The notes under the pieces are model-generated. The model ran no database searches, was not told where the DNA came from, and saw only the letters and a list, made by a program, of their open reading frames with translations. From an uncultured Lachnospiraceae bacterium (GTDB taxonomy: Bacteria; Bacillota; Clostridia; Lachnospirales; Lachnospiraceae), in NCBI GenBank assembly GCA_946403075.1, contig CAMIYN010000016.1, forward strand, positions 1-40,039: a stretch of 40,039 nt of DNA. Direction: 5' to 3'. Position 1 is the stretch's first letter, and each line of letters starts with the position of its first letter. Position numbers and translations under genes: made by a program. Of this stretch, positions 1 to 8,098 are shown one piece after another.

Positions 1-1
1 T

Positions 2-172
2 ATGGCAGGATTAGATTTAATAATGTATAAGGATGGATTAAAAGAAGGAATACAAAAAGGGAAAATATCAACAGTATTAAATATGTTTAACCAGAAATTA
101 ATTAATGTAGACATAGCTGCTAAAAGTCTCAATATGACTCAAAATGAGTTTTTAAAATTAGTTTATAAATAA
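2..172 (+). CDS. C-terminal end of a probable Rpn / PD-(D/E)XK-type nuclease (partial)
   Basis: An open frame enters from the left edge and stops at 170-172, giving about 56 residues. It starts with a Met-Ala-Gly-Leu stretch, then has a charged Lys-Glu-Gly/Lys-Gly-Lys run (about residues 13-21), then a helix-turn-helix-like tail ending in a 'NMTQNEFLKLVYK' stretch. In the Rpn / PD-(D/E)XK transposase-like family, the C-terminus typically has a glycine-lysine-glutamate repeat followed by a short 'ISEITGLSxEEI' helix pair, and this tail matches that pattern. The catalytic domain would lie outside the window, so the assignment rests on the tail alone and the true start is unknown. Confidence 0.45.
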   Translation: MAGLDLIMYKDGLKEGIQKGKISTVLNMFNQKLINVDIAAKSLNMTQNEFLKLVYK

Positions 173-704
173 ATTTTTTAAATTAAATAATCAATTTATA
201 AAAAATATTTATTATGCCAAAAACTTTCTACAAAAGAATAAGTCTCCTTTTGATATGCAACCTTTGTTCAGTGTGTCAAGCAAAGGTGTTTTTGGTAAAA
301 GATAGTATTAATTATTTTATTTTAAAATTCTCAAGTTTAATTGATGCAAATGACAATGAAGTCATAAAAACCACAGGATTAATAGAAACAATAAAGAGAT
401 ATGATAAAGATAATAGAATAATAAGAATAAGAAATGAAGAAAAGTTAACTGGTAATTTAATAGATGAGTATTCATATAGGTATGATAGTAATAAATTTAA
501 AGTTTACTTTTTAATATTGCATCTATATTTGTTAATGTTTTAATTATACATTTTTTGTATTTTTTCAATATAAGCTTTGCACTCCATCATACTGTTGTAT
601 TTGTTGACTTTTTTTTTAAAATTTTGTATAATACTTTGACACTTAGAAAAGGTTAAAATTGATTAATTCATACCTTAATAGTGAATAAAATTTGGAGGGA
701 TTCA
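173..704. other. Decayed sequence and rplU leader region
   Basis: This stretch holds no gene I trust. An open frame at 214-543 (+, 109 codons) begins at an ATG without a Shine-Dalgarno sequence. It looks composite. Its middle part (roughly 330-510) encodes Tyr-Asp rich text such as 'IKRYDKDNRIIRIRNEE' and 'DEYSYRYDSN', resembling pieces of RHS/YD-repeat proteins, while both ends look unrelated. I read it as relic sequence, not as a functional gene. The last part (544-704) is the rplU promoter and leader. Confidence 0.4.
604..632 (+). promoter_or_regulatory. Sigma-A-type promoter for rplU operon
   Basis: TTGACT at 604-609 and TATAAT at 627-632 are separated by exactly 17 bases. This is close to the bacterial housekeeping consensus and lies about 70 bases upstream of the L21 start. 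It is the strongest promoter I can see in the window and presumably drives rplU and rpmA. The leader of about 65 bases could hold an autogenous L21 control site, but I cannot demonstrate one. Confidence 0.75.
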
Positions 705-1013
705 ATGTATGCAATAATTGAAACTGGTGGAAAGCAGTATAAAGTTTCTACTGGTGATGTAATTCAGATTGAAAAAATTGATGGTGATGTAAATAGTAAG
801 GTTTCTTTTGATAAGGTTTTATTATTTAGTGATGATTCAAATATAACCTTTGGAAATCCTTATATATCTGGAAAATCTGTTACAGGAACTATTACAAATC
901 AATTAAAAGATAAAAAAATTGTTGTCTATAGATACAAGAGAAAATCTGGATATCATAAAAAGAATGGTCATCGCCAACCACATACAGAAGTAAAAATAGA
1001 AAGTATTAATTAA
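705..1013 (+). CDS. rplU: 50S ribosomal protein L21
   Basis: Structural protein of the large ribosomal subunit that contacts 23S rRNA. The product begins '[15 protein letters not shown]', the conserved L21 N-terminus, and ends with the basic '[21 protein letters not shown]' type tail, also typical; its 102 residues match the family. A GTG at 681 is in frame, but GGAGGG at 694-699 sits five bases before the ATG at 705, so 705 is the start. rpmA follows after 14 bases. In most Bacillota a gene for the L27-processing protease (Prp/YsxB) lies between L21 and L27; here there is no room for one. Confidence 0.97.
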   Translation: MYAIIETGGKQYKVSTGDVIQIEKIDGDVNSKVSFDKVLLFSDDSNITFGNPYISGKSVTGTITNQLKDKKIVVYRYKRKSGYHKKNGHRQPHTEVKIESIN

Positions 1014-1027
1014 GAAAGGAGTTTAAA

Positions 1028-1282
1028 ATGGCACATCATAAAGGTGGAGGCTCTACAAAAAATGGTAGAGATTCTGAGTCAAAAAGATTAGGACAAAAGA
1101 GAGCTGATGGACAATTTGTTTTAGCTGGGAATATATTATATAAACAAAATGGAACAAGAATTCATCCAGGAAATAATGTTGGGCTTGGTAATGATTTTAC
1201 TCTATTTTCTAAAATTGATGGAATTGTTAAATACGAACGAATTGATAGAAAGAAAAAAAAGGTTTCTGTTTATCCTAAATAA
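1028..1282 (+). CDS. rpmA: 50S ribosomal protein L27
   Basis: Large-subunit protein whose N-terminal tail reaches the peptidyl transferase centre. The 84-residue product begins '[20 protein letters not shown]', the mature-type start of L27. It lacks the 'LxLQFFA' extension that Prp cleaves in many Bacillota. A strong AAAGGAG lies just upstream of the ATG. A hairpin terminator follows the stop codon, so rplU-rpmA may form its own transcript with read-through to obgE. Confidence 0.97.
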   Translation: MAHHKGGGSTKNGRDSESKRLGQKRADGQFVLAGNILYKQNGTRIHPGNNVGLGNDFTLFSKIDGIVKYERIDRKKKKVSVYPK

Positions 1283-1290
1283 TTATTTTT

Positions 1291-1325
1291 AGCGGTCTTA
1301 AAGAGATCGCTATTATTTTTTTATT
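1291..1325 (+). terminator. Rho-independent terminator between rpmA and obgE
   Basis: The arms 1291-1298 (agcggtct) and 1304-1311 (agatcgct) form an 8-bp stem with one G-U pair around a 5-base loop. A T-rich run follows at 1312-1325. The run ends directly at the obgE ATG (1326), so the terminator occupies the place where the obgE ribosome binding site should be. It may be a partial terminator that lowers expression downstream of the ribosomal proteins. Confidence 0.8.
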
Positions 1326-2597
1326 ATGTTTATTGATTATGCAAAAATTTATTTAAAATCTGGAAAAGGTGGAGATGGTCATATTAGTTTCCGTAGAGAA
1401 CTTTATGTGGCAAATGGTGGTCCAAATGGTGGAGATGGTGGAAGAGGTGGAGATGTAATACTTAGGGTCGATAATAGTATTAACACTTTGTTTAGTTTTA
1501 AAAACAAATTTAAATATATAGCAGAAAATGGTGAAAATGGTAATAAAAATAAATGTCATGGAAGAAATGGAAAAGATTTAATAATAGATGTTCCAAATGG
1601 GACAATTGTTAGAGATACTAATACTAATAAAATAATTGTAGATATGACAGGAAATAATAAAATTTTCACTATATTAAAAGGTGGAAAAGGTGGGATAGGA
1701 AATATGCATTTTGCTACAAGTAGAATGCAGGCACCAAGATATGCAAAACCTGGTGGAAGTAGCGAAGAAATTTTTGTAACCCTTGAACTTAAAGTTCTTG
1801 CAGATGTTTCTCTTGTAGGATTTCCAAATGTCGGTAAATCAAGTTTTATAAGTAAAGTTTCAAATGCAAGACCAGAAATTGCAAATTATCCATTTACTAC
1901 TTTAAATCCACACCTTGGAGTAGTTAAATATTTAAATACTGAATTTACAATTGCCGATATTCCGGGGATAATAGAAGGAGCAGCAGAGGGTGTGGGGCTT
2001 GGAATTCAGTTTTTAAAACATATTGAAAGGTCAAAAGTATTATTACATATTATAGATGTAAGCGAGTATTCAGCCAGAAACCCTATAAATGATTTAGATA
2101 TTATTTTGAACGAAATAAAAAAATATAATAAAGAATTATTAAATAAAAAACAAATTGTTATATTAAATAAAATTGACACCATAACAGATGATAGATTAAA
2201 AAAAATAATTGATGAAATTTCAAAAAAACATTTAAATTTAAATATTATTCCTATAAGTATTTTAAAAAATATAAATATAAATTTAGTTCTTAATAGTATT
2301 GTGAATGCACTTAAAGAAATTAAAGATACAAATTTTATTTTTGAACCAGAAATATATTTAAATCTAAAAAAAGATGTTGAAAATGTTGAATTTGTAATAA
2401 CAAATAACACATATGAAATTACAGGCGAAAAAATAAAAAAAGTTTTAGGATATACCAATCTAGATACTGAAAAGGGAATTTTATTTTTACATAATTTTTT
2501 ACAAAAAGAAGGGATTATTAATAAATTAAAGCAAAAAGGTTTAACTGATGGTTCTATTATAAAAATATATGGGTATGAATTTGAATATAGAGATTAA
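1326..2597 (+). CDS. obgE: GTPase ObgE/CgtA
   Basis: Essential GTPase that associates with the 50S subunit and acts in ribosome assembly and stress signalling. The 423 residues show the glycine-rich Obg fold from the start (FIDYAKIYLKSGKGGDGH, then several Gly-Gly-Asp-Gly repeats). The G domain follows, with P-loop GFPNVGKSS, switch DIPGIIEGAAEGVGLG and NKID, and then a C-terminal OCT domain. The conserved N-terminus fixes the start at 1326, but no Shine-Dalgarno sequence is visible: the bases before it are the T-run of the preceding terminator. The gene overlaps nadD by up to 29 bases. Confidence 0.96.
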   Translation: MFIDYAKIYLKSGKGGDGHISFRRELYVANGGPNGGDGGRGGDVILRVDNSINTLFSFKNKFKYIAENGENGNKNKCHGRNGKDLIIDVPNGTIVRDTNTNKIIVDMTGNNKIFTILKGGKGGIGNMHFATSRMQAPRYAKPGGSSEEIFVTLELKVLADVSLVGFPNVGKSSFISKVSNARPEIANYPFTTLNPHLGVVKYLNTEFTIADIPGIIEGAAEGVGLGIQFLKHIERSKVLLHIIDVSEYSARNPINDLDIILNEIKKYNKELLNKKQIVILNKIDTITDDRLKKIIDEISKKHLNLNIIPISILKNININLVLNSIVNALKEIKDTNFIFEPEIYLNLKKDVENVEFVITNNTYEITGEKIKKVLGYTNLDTEKGILFLHNFLQKEGIINKLKQKGLTDGSIIKIYGYEFEYRD

Positions 2598-3189
2598 AAA
2601 AAATATTGGAATTTTTGGTGGGGCTTTTAATCCAATTCATATAGGTCATATAAATATAGCACTTTCTGCATTAAATAAAGAAAATATTGATGAGATTTGG
2701 TTTTTACCATCATTTAGACCTCCACATAAAGATTTTAATAAAATTGCTGATTTTAAATATAGATTTGAAATGGTTGATTTAGCAATTAAAAATATTGTTA
2801 ATTTTAAAAATTTAGATTTAGAAAAAAAACTATATGATGAAAATAAAATAGATATAACAAATACTTATGCGGTTTTAAAAAATATAAAAAATATATACAA
2901 AAATTATAATTTTTATTTAATTATTGGATTAGATTCTTTATACCAAATAGATACTTGGGTAAATTTTGAAGATTTAATTAAAGAAAATAAATTCATTGTT
3001 GCAGATAGGAAATTAATAAAGAAAAATGATATTTCAAAATATAATATTGATTATAAAATACTAAACAATGAAACTATAAATATATCATCAACAGAAATCA
3101 GAGAAAATATTCATAACAAAAATTTTTTATCAAAATATTTAAATAAAGATGTAATAAAATATATTAAGGATAATAAACTATATGTATAA
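2569..3189 (+). CDS. nadD: Nicotinate-nucleotide adenylyltransferase
   Basis: Transfers AMP from ATP to nicotinate mononucleotide to make deamido-NAD, a shared step of NAD synthesis in the cytosol. The nucleotidyltransferase motif GGAFNPIHIGH is at residues 17-27 and the family's ISSTEIR motif lies near residue 172. The 206 residues fit the family. The start lies inside obgE; ATGs at 2569 and 2575 and a TTG at 2581 are all possible and differ only by a few residues. It ends 8 bases inside yqeK, so obgE-nadD-yqeK-rsfS are translationally packed. Confidence 0.95.
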   Translation: MGMNLNIEIKKNIGIFGGAFNPIHIGHINIALSALNKENIDEIWFLPSFRPPHKDFNKIADFKYRFEMVDLAIKNIVNFKNLDLEKKLYDENKIDITNTYAVLKNIKNIYKNYNFYLIIGLDSLYQIDTWVNFEDLIKENKFIVADRKLIKKNDISKYNIDYKILNNETINISSTEIRENIHNKNFLSKYLNKDVIKYIKDNKLYV

Positions 3190-3772
3190 TGTAGAAATAA
3201 TTTTATCTGATTTGAAAAATGAATTAAATTTTAATAGATTTATACATTCAATCGCTGTTTCTACTACAGCAAAAAATCTTGCAAAATTTTATAATATTAA
3301 TTCAAATGAAGCATTTATTGCTGGGCTTTTGCATGATTATGCCAAAAATATTAATGAAAAAAAATTGTATGATTTATCAAAACAATTTAATATAAATTAT
3401 AAAAATTATAAATTTGATGAAATAAAAAATATATTACATGCACATGTTGGAGCATACTTGGTTAAAGAAAAATACAATGTTAATGAAAAAATTTTTAAAG
3501 CAATATATACTCATACAACTGCAGAAAAGAATATGACAAATTTACAAAAGATTATATATATTTCTGATTACATTGAACCTTTTAGAGATAATATTAAAAA
3601 TCAAGATTATTTTATAAAATTAGCATATACTAATTTAGATAAATGCATATATCAAATATTAAAATCAACTATTTCATATTTAAAAAAAAGAAAGATTAAA
3701 ATTTATTATAAAACTATTGAAGCATATGAATTTTACAAAAAAATAGTTAAAGGTAGTGAAAATGAAAATTGA
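3182..3772 (+). CDS. yqeK: HD-domain phosphohydrolase YqeK (Ap4A hydrolase family)
   Basis: YqeK proteins are metal-dependent HD-domain enzymes that hydrolyse Ap4A symmetrically to ADP. The expected metal ligands are visible: His22, the HD pair at 51-52 in LLHDYAK, His87/His89, His112 and Asp130 in YISDYIEP. The length (196 residues) is normal. The position between nadD and rsfS is the conserved Bacillota order, and the gene overlaps both neighbours (8 and 11 bases). Confidence 0.93.
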   Translation: MYNVEIILSDLKNELNFNRFIHSIAVSTTAKNLAKFYNINSNEAFIAGLLHDYAKNINEKKLYDLSKQFNINYKNYKFDEIKNILHAHVGAYLVKEKYNVNEKIFKAIYTHTTAEKNMTNLQKIIYISDYIEPFRDNIKNQDYFIKLAYTNLDKCIYQILKSTISYLKKRKIKIYYKTIEAYEFYKKIVKGSENEN

Positions 3773-4097
3773 AAATAATTTAAAAAAAATAAGAGATTTT
3801 TTATTAACTAAAAAATTTACTTATTTTAAAATTTTAGATATAGAAAGTATAAGTAGTTTGGGAAGTTATTTTATAATTATATCTTTTGACAATATTAAAT
3901 CAGTAGAAAGTATAGCAGATGATTTATTATTTTTTTTAGAAAATAACAATATAAATATATATCATAGAGATGGAATTAAAACAGGTTGGATTGTTTTTGA
4001 TTTAATGGATATAATTATTCATATATTTGATGAAAAAGATAGAGTTTATTATAATTTAGAGAAAAATTGGGCAGATGCAAAAATAATAGAGCTATAA
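3762..4097 (+). CDS. rsfS: Ribosome silencing factor RsfS
   Basis: RsfS (Iojap/YbeB family) binds L14 and blocks joining of ribosomal subunits when nutrients are short. The product has the family text 'DIESISSLGSYFIIIS' and 'YHRDGIKTGWIVFDLMDIIIHIFDEKDR', ending 'YYNLEKNWADAK'. A GTG at 3756 is in frame, but AAAGG at 3749-3753 is spaced correctly only for the ATG at 3762 (111 residues). Its stop codon directly abuts the stop codon of the convergent recombinase gene, leaving no intergenic base and no obvious terminator between them. Confidence 0.94.
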   Translation: MKIENNLKKIRDFLLTKKFTYFKILDIESISSLGSYFIIISFDNIKSVESIADDLLFFLENNNINIYHRDGIKTGWIVFDLMDIIIHIFDEKDRVYYNLEKNWADAKIIEL

Positions 4098-5135
4098 TTA
4101 TACATCTGATTTTAATTTTACTTTATTTCTAACTTTTCGTCTTGCATCATCTTCAATTGCAGCATAATGCTTTCTTGTAGTATTTACATCTTTGTGCCCC
4201 AATACATTTGCAACTAAATAAATATCACCAGTTTCTCTATATAAATTAGTTCCAAAAGTACTTCTTAATTTGTGGGGAGTTATATGTTTAAGTGGAGTTA
4301 TAATTTTTGCATATTTTTTAATTAATTTTTGTATTGCTCTTGCACTAATTCTTTTATTTTGAATTGATAAAAATAATGCATTTTTGTCAGGTTCATATAC
4401 ATTAGTATAATTTATTCTTTTATCATAATAAATTTTTAAATATTTATATATTTCATCACTAAAATATATAAAAACTTCTTTTCCACCTTTTCTTGTAATT
4501 TTAATTGCATCTGTTTCAAAATCAATATCTTCAATATTAATTCCTATACATTCAGAAATTCTAATTCCTGTCCCAAGTAGAAGAGTAAATATAGCTACAT
4601 CTCTATCTTTAGTTATATTATGAAATTTTTTTTCATTTTCTGTTAATAATTTTCCTGTTTCTACCAAATCAATAAGTTTTGCAACTTCATCTGGCTCTAA
4701 TCTAATTATTTCTTTTTCTCTTAATTTTGGAAGTTGAACTAAATTAATTGGATTATTTTTTATTAATTGAGATTTATAATAATAATTATAAAAACTTTTT
4801 AAACTTGCAATTTTTCTTTTAATCCCTTCGTTAGAATTAAAAACTTCTTTATCATTACTATTATAATATTTTAAATATTCTATGTATTCTTCAATGTCTA
4901 AAAGAGTTAATTTGTCTAAATCAGATAGAATTATTTCTTTTTTGAAATAATCATTATTTGTTTTTAAATAATTAAAAAAAACTGTTAAATCATAAGCATA
5001 TGCAAGTCTTGTTTTAAAAGTTGTTCTTGGCTCAATACTTCTAAAAAAGTCTTTACAAAACAGTGGAAGAGAATTAACAACTTCTCTAAATCTTTTTATA
5101 TTCTTTTTTTCATCTTCTAAAAAAAATTTTGTCAT
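4098..5135 (-). CDS. Tyrosine recombinase, XerC/XerD type
   Basis: DNA breaking-rejoining enzyme of the phage-integrase family. The N-terminal SAM-like DNA-binding half ends near residue 140. The catalytic half has all expected residues in the 345-residue product: Arg192 (GTGIRISE), Lys216 (RKGGKE), His288-x-x-Arg291 (HKLR), His314 (LGHKD) and the nucleophile Tyr324 (RKHYAAIE). The start at 5135 gives an ATGA overlap with the upstream ttcA-like gene; an upstream ATG at 5156 would lie inside it. Its place between housekeeping genes and its lack of mobile-element neighbours favour a resident Xer-type chromosome-dimer resolvase over a phage integrase, though both remain possible. Confidence 0.88.
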   Translation of the reverse strand: MTKFFLEDEKKNIKRFREVVNSLPLFCKDFFRSIEPRTTFKTRLAYAYDLTVFFNYLKTNNDYFKKEIILSDLDKLTLLDIEEYIEYLKYYNSNDKEVFNSNEGIKRKIASLKSFYNYYYKSQLIKNNPINLVQLPKLREKEIIRLEPDEVAKLIDLVETGKLLTENEKKFHNITKDRDVAIFTLLLGTGIRISECIGINIEDIDFETDAIKITRKGGKEVFIYFSDEIYKYLKIYYDKRINYTNVYEPDKNALFLSIQNKRISARAIQKLIKKYAKIITPLKHITPHKLRSTFGTNLYRETGDIYLVANVLGHKDVNTTRKHYAAIEDDARRKVRNKVKLKSDV

Positions 5136-5836
5136 AATTTCAAAAACTCCAAACAAGCATTAAACATAGATTTTTTTGCACCCTTATTTTCATAATCTAA
5201 ATCAAACATTAAATTTTTGACATATTCCCTTTTTGTTTTACCATCTACAGGACAAGGCGATTTTAAAATAGGGATTTTCTCATTTTTAACAAAACTTTTA
5301 ATATCTATTTCATCTATATATAGAAGTGGTCTTATTACAGTTATATCAGTTCTATCAAGATAACTAATTGATTTAAAAGTATTAATTCTTCCTTCATAAA
5401 TAAGAGACATAAGTAAAGTTTCAATTAAATCATCTTTATTATGCCCCAATGCGACTTTATTAAAACCTTTTGATTTCACAAGAGGATAGAGTATACCTTT
5501 CCTAAGTTTAGAACATAACGAACAAGGATTAGTTTCTTTTCTAATATCAAAAATTATTTTTGAAATATCAGTTTTTTCTATAAAAATTTCAATTTCATTT
5601 TTATTAAAAAAATCTAAGAGATTTGAAAAATCAATATTATCAAAACCCATATCAATACAAAATGCAGATATATTAAATTTTTTTGGATAAAATTTTTGCA
5701 ATCCTTTTAGTGCTAATGATAAACTAATAGAATCTTTACCGCCAGATAAGGCAATTGCAATATTATCCCCATCATTTATTAAATTAAATTCATCAATACA
5801 TTTCCTTGTTTTTGATAAAAGTTGTTGAAATTCCAC
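5132..5836 (-). CDS. TtcA-family PP-loop tRNA thiolation protein
   Basis: Members of this family adenylate a tRNA base and insert sulfur using a [4Fe-4S] cluster; TtcA makes 2-thiocytidine at position 32. The PP-loop SGGKDS is at residues 31-36, the CxxC pair at Cys105/Cys108 (PCSLCSKLRKG), GHNKDD at 131-136 and the third cluster cysteine at Cys195 (SPCPVDGK). The product is 234 residues, somewhat short. The stop codon overlaps the recombinase start (ATGA), so the two are coupled. Which tRNA position is modified cannot be told from sequence, as TtcA and TtuA are close relatives. Confidence 0.88.
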   Translation of the reverse strand: MEFQQLLSKTRKCIDEFNLINDGDNIAIALSGGKDSISLSLALKGLQKFYPKKFNISAFCIDMGFDNIDFSNLLDFFNKNEIEIFIEKTDISKIIFDIRKETNPCSLCSKLRKGILYPLVKSKGFNKVALGHNKDDLIETLLMSLIYEGRINTFKSISYLDRTDITVIRPLLYIDEIDIKSFVKNEKIPILKSPCPVDGKTKREYVKNLMFDLDYENKGAKKSMFNACLEFLKL

Positions 5837-5848
5837 TATGTTAATACA

Positions 5849-5882
5849 AACTATTCGTTAAACTATTGTTTTGCGAATAGTT
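5849..5882. repeat. Inverted repeat AACTATTCG-N16-CGAATAGTT
   Basis: Perfect 9-base arms at 5849-5857 and 5874-5882 flank a 16-base centre that contains another copy of AAACTATT (5860-5867). It lies in the 70-base gap between plsY and the ttcA-like gene, just upstream of the latter's start. On the minus strand there is no T-run after it, so it does not look like a terminator. It may be an operator or an RNA structure controlling the ttcA-recombinase pair. Confidence 0.45.
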
Positions 5883-5906
5883 AAATCCTTTCAAATTTTT
5901 TTAAAT

Positions 5907-6587
5907 TTATTCAATTTTAGTCTCATTACCATTAATTAATCTTTTAATATTTTCTTTATGTCTTAATATACATATTAGAGAAATTAAAAATATACCAGGT
6001 ATTACTAAATAGTTCTTATGAAAATTAAATGGATAAATATAAAAAATTGATAATATTACTGATGATAAAAATAAACTTACTTCTGCTATTATAGATCCTA
6101 AACTAACATATTTTGCTGTTTTAGATACAATTTTATAAATTAGAAATAATAAAATTGCATATATTGGATTAAAACATAAAATACAACCCATAGTGCAAGA
6201 TATCCCTTTCCCACCATTTTTAAATTTTGAATATATTGGGAAACAGTGCCCTACTACTCCACCAAGTCCTGTATAAATTATTATCAATTTTGATTCTAGT
6301 GTTTTATTTAAAAAAAATTTTAAAAATGATATATCTAAAATTATTAAGAAATGACTATTATATATTATAAGTATTAAAATTGGTATAATTATTTTAATTA
6401 TATCTAATACAAAAACTATATGGCTTGATTTTTTCCCTAATGCTCTACCAATATTTGTACTTCCTGGATTTTTTGAACCAAATTCTAAAATATTAATTTT
6501 TTTTGCCTTAGCATATAAATATCCTGTAGGAATTGAGCCAAACAAATAACCAAGTATTAATGATTGTATTATAAGTTTTTCAAACAT
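5907..6587 (-). CDS. plsY: Glycerol-3-phosphate acyltransferase PlsY
   Basis: Integral membrane enzyme that moves an acyl group from acyl-phosphate to glycerol-3-phosphate, the first step of phospholipid synthesis. Family motifs are visible: SIPTGY at 18-23, GSKNPGSTN at 37-45 (usual form GSGNxGATN, so slightly diverged) and KNGGKG at 123-128, within a protein of several hydrophobic helices. The 226 residues are slightly longer than typical because of hydrophobic loops. AAAGGA precedes the ATG. It lies downstream of der, as in many Bacillota. Confidence 0.94.
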   Translation of the reverse strand: MFEKLIIQSLILGYLFGSIPTGYLYAKAKKINILEFGSKNPGSTNIGRALGKKSSHIVFVLDIIKIIIPILILIIYNSHFLIILDISFLKFFLNKTLESKLIIIYTGLGGVVGHCFPIYSKFKNGGKGISCTMGCILCFNPIYAILLFLIYKIVSKTAKYVSLGSIIAEVSLFLSSVILSIFYIYPFNFHKNYLVIPGIFLISLICILRHKENIKRLINGNETKIE

Positions 6588-6633
6588 ATATTAATCCTTT
6601 TATAAAATAATTTTAATCAATAAATTGTAATGA

Positions 6634-6650
6634 CGAAGCTTTGCGAGCCC
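6634..6650 (-). repeat. Copy of the GGGCTCGCAAAGCTTCG repeat
   Basis: This 17-base sequence is the exact reverse complement of 8282-8298 and lies in the plsY-der gap. With the copies at 8100-8117 and 8288-8305 it belongs to a small interspersed family whose fuller form is GTAGGGGCGAAGCTTTGC. Its GC content is well above that of the surrounding sequence. Confidence 0.65.
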
Positions 6651-6661
6651 TATTTTTGTTA

Positions 6662-7984
6662 TTATATTTTTTCATTTCTCTCTCTTATAATAAATTTAAT
6701 TGAGGTTCCTGTAAAATCTATATATTCTCTTATTCTATTCTCTATATACCTTTGATATGAAAAATGAAATAAATTTTTATCATTTACAAATATAACAAAT
6801 GTTGGTGGTGTATTTCCAATTTGAGTTATATAAAAAATTTTTAATTTTTTACCTTTAAATTGTGGTGTATCATTAATAGAAATTGCTTCATACATTATTT
6901 CATTTAAAACACCTGTGCTAATAGTTCTAATTTGATTTTCATGAATTTTTTCAATATAATCAAAAATTTTATTTACTCTTTGCCCCGTCATTGCTGAAAT
7001 AAATAAAATCTCTGCATAATTCATAAAAGATAATTCATTTTTAATATTTTTACTAAATTCATTTATAGTTTTATCATTTTTTTCTATTAAATCCCATTTA
7101 TTTACTACTATTAAAATTCCTTTTCCTTTATCATGTGCAAGTCCTGCAATATTTGCATCAAATTTTGTAATCCCTAAACTTCCATCAATTAAAATTAATA
7201 CAATATCTGCTCTATCAATGGCAATTTCAGTTCTAAAATAACTATATAATTCAATTTTATCAGTAATTTGTGATTTCCTTCTAATTCCTGCTGTATCTAT
7301 TAATGTATATGATTTATTATTTATTATCACATCTGTATCTATTGCATCTCTTGTAGTTCCTGCTATGTCTGATACAAGAACTCTATTTTCACCTATAATT
7401 TTATTTACAAGTGAACTTTTTCCTACATTAGGTTTTCCAATAATTGCAATTTTTATATTATTTGTATCGTTTGAAAAATTCTCATTCGGTAATAATTCAA
7501 TAACTTTATCAAGTAGATTTCCAACTCCTTGTTTATTTACAGCAGAAATTGGAAAAATGTTTTCAAAACCTAATTCATAGAATTCATAAATATCATTTTC
7601 TTGTTTTTTATAATTATCAATTTTATTTACAACTAATATTATATTTTTTTTTGATTTTCTAAGAATATTAGCGATATCTCTATCAAGGTCTGTTAATCCA
7701 ACTTTTCCATCTACTACCATTAATATTAAATCAGACATTTCTATTGCTAATTCAGATTGGACTTTCATTTGATTTAAAATTTTGTCATTTGTATTTGTTT
7801 CAATTCCCCCTGTATCAATTAAAACAAAATTATGAGAGAGCCAATTACAATTTGCATATATTCTATCTCTCGTAACTCCTGGTTTATCATCAACTATAGA
7901 AATTTTTTGGTCAGCAATATAGTTAAAAATACTTGATTTTCCTACATTTGGTCTACCTACTATTGCTACAAAATTCTTTTTCAA
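6662..7984 (-). CDS. der: Ribosome biogenesis GTPase Der (EngA)
   Basis: Double-GTPase needed for 50S subunit maturation. Two complete G domains are present: GRPNVGKSS near residue 10 with DTGG and NKID, and GKPNVGKSS near residue 183 with DTAG and NKWD. A KH-like C-terminal domain ends in 'NRIREYIDFTGTSIKFIIRER'. The 440 residues match the family. The start is a TTG at 7984 with AAGGAG five to six bases upstream; no ATG fits the conserved N-terminus. Confidence 0.96.
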   Translation of the reverse strand: MKKNFVAIVGRPNVGKSSIFNYIADQKISIVDDKPGVTRDRIYANCNWLSHNFVLIDTGGIETNTNDKILNQMKVQSELAIEMSDLILMVVDGKVGLTDLDRDIANILRKSKKNIILVVNKIDNYKKQENDIYEFYELGFENIFPISAVNKQGVGNLLDKVIELLPNENFSNDTNNIKIAIIGKPNVGKSSLVNKIIGENRVLVSDIAGTTRDAIDTDVIINNKSYTLIDTAGIRRKSQITDKIELYSYFRTEIAIDRADIVLILIDGSLGITKFDANIAGLAHDKGKGILIVVNKWDLIEKNDKTINEFSKNIKNELSFMNYAEILFISAMTGQRVNKIFDYIEKIHENQIRTISTGVLNEIMYEAISINDTPQFKGKKLKIFYITQIGNTPPTFVIFVNDKNLFHFSYQRYIENRIREYIDFTGTSIKFIIRERNEKI

Positions 7985-8098
7985 ATTAACTCCTTATAAT
8001 AAATCATCATAATTTCATAATGTAAAATAATTTAGAACCTTTGGGAGATCACATGAAAACAATATACTTTACTTATCTCATTTGATTTATCTGTTAGT

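Noticed and set aside
2006..2458. Minus-strand open frame of 150 codons within obgE
   Set aside because: It is an antisense shadow of the obgE C-terminal half with phenylalanine- and isoleucine-rich composition typical of reversed AT-rich sequence.
5849..5882. Terminator of plsY
   Set aside because: On the transcribed (minus) strand the hairpin is followed by mixed sequence, not by a T-run, and the loop is 16 bases.
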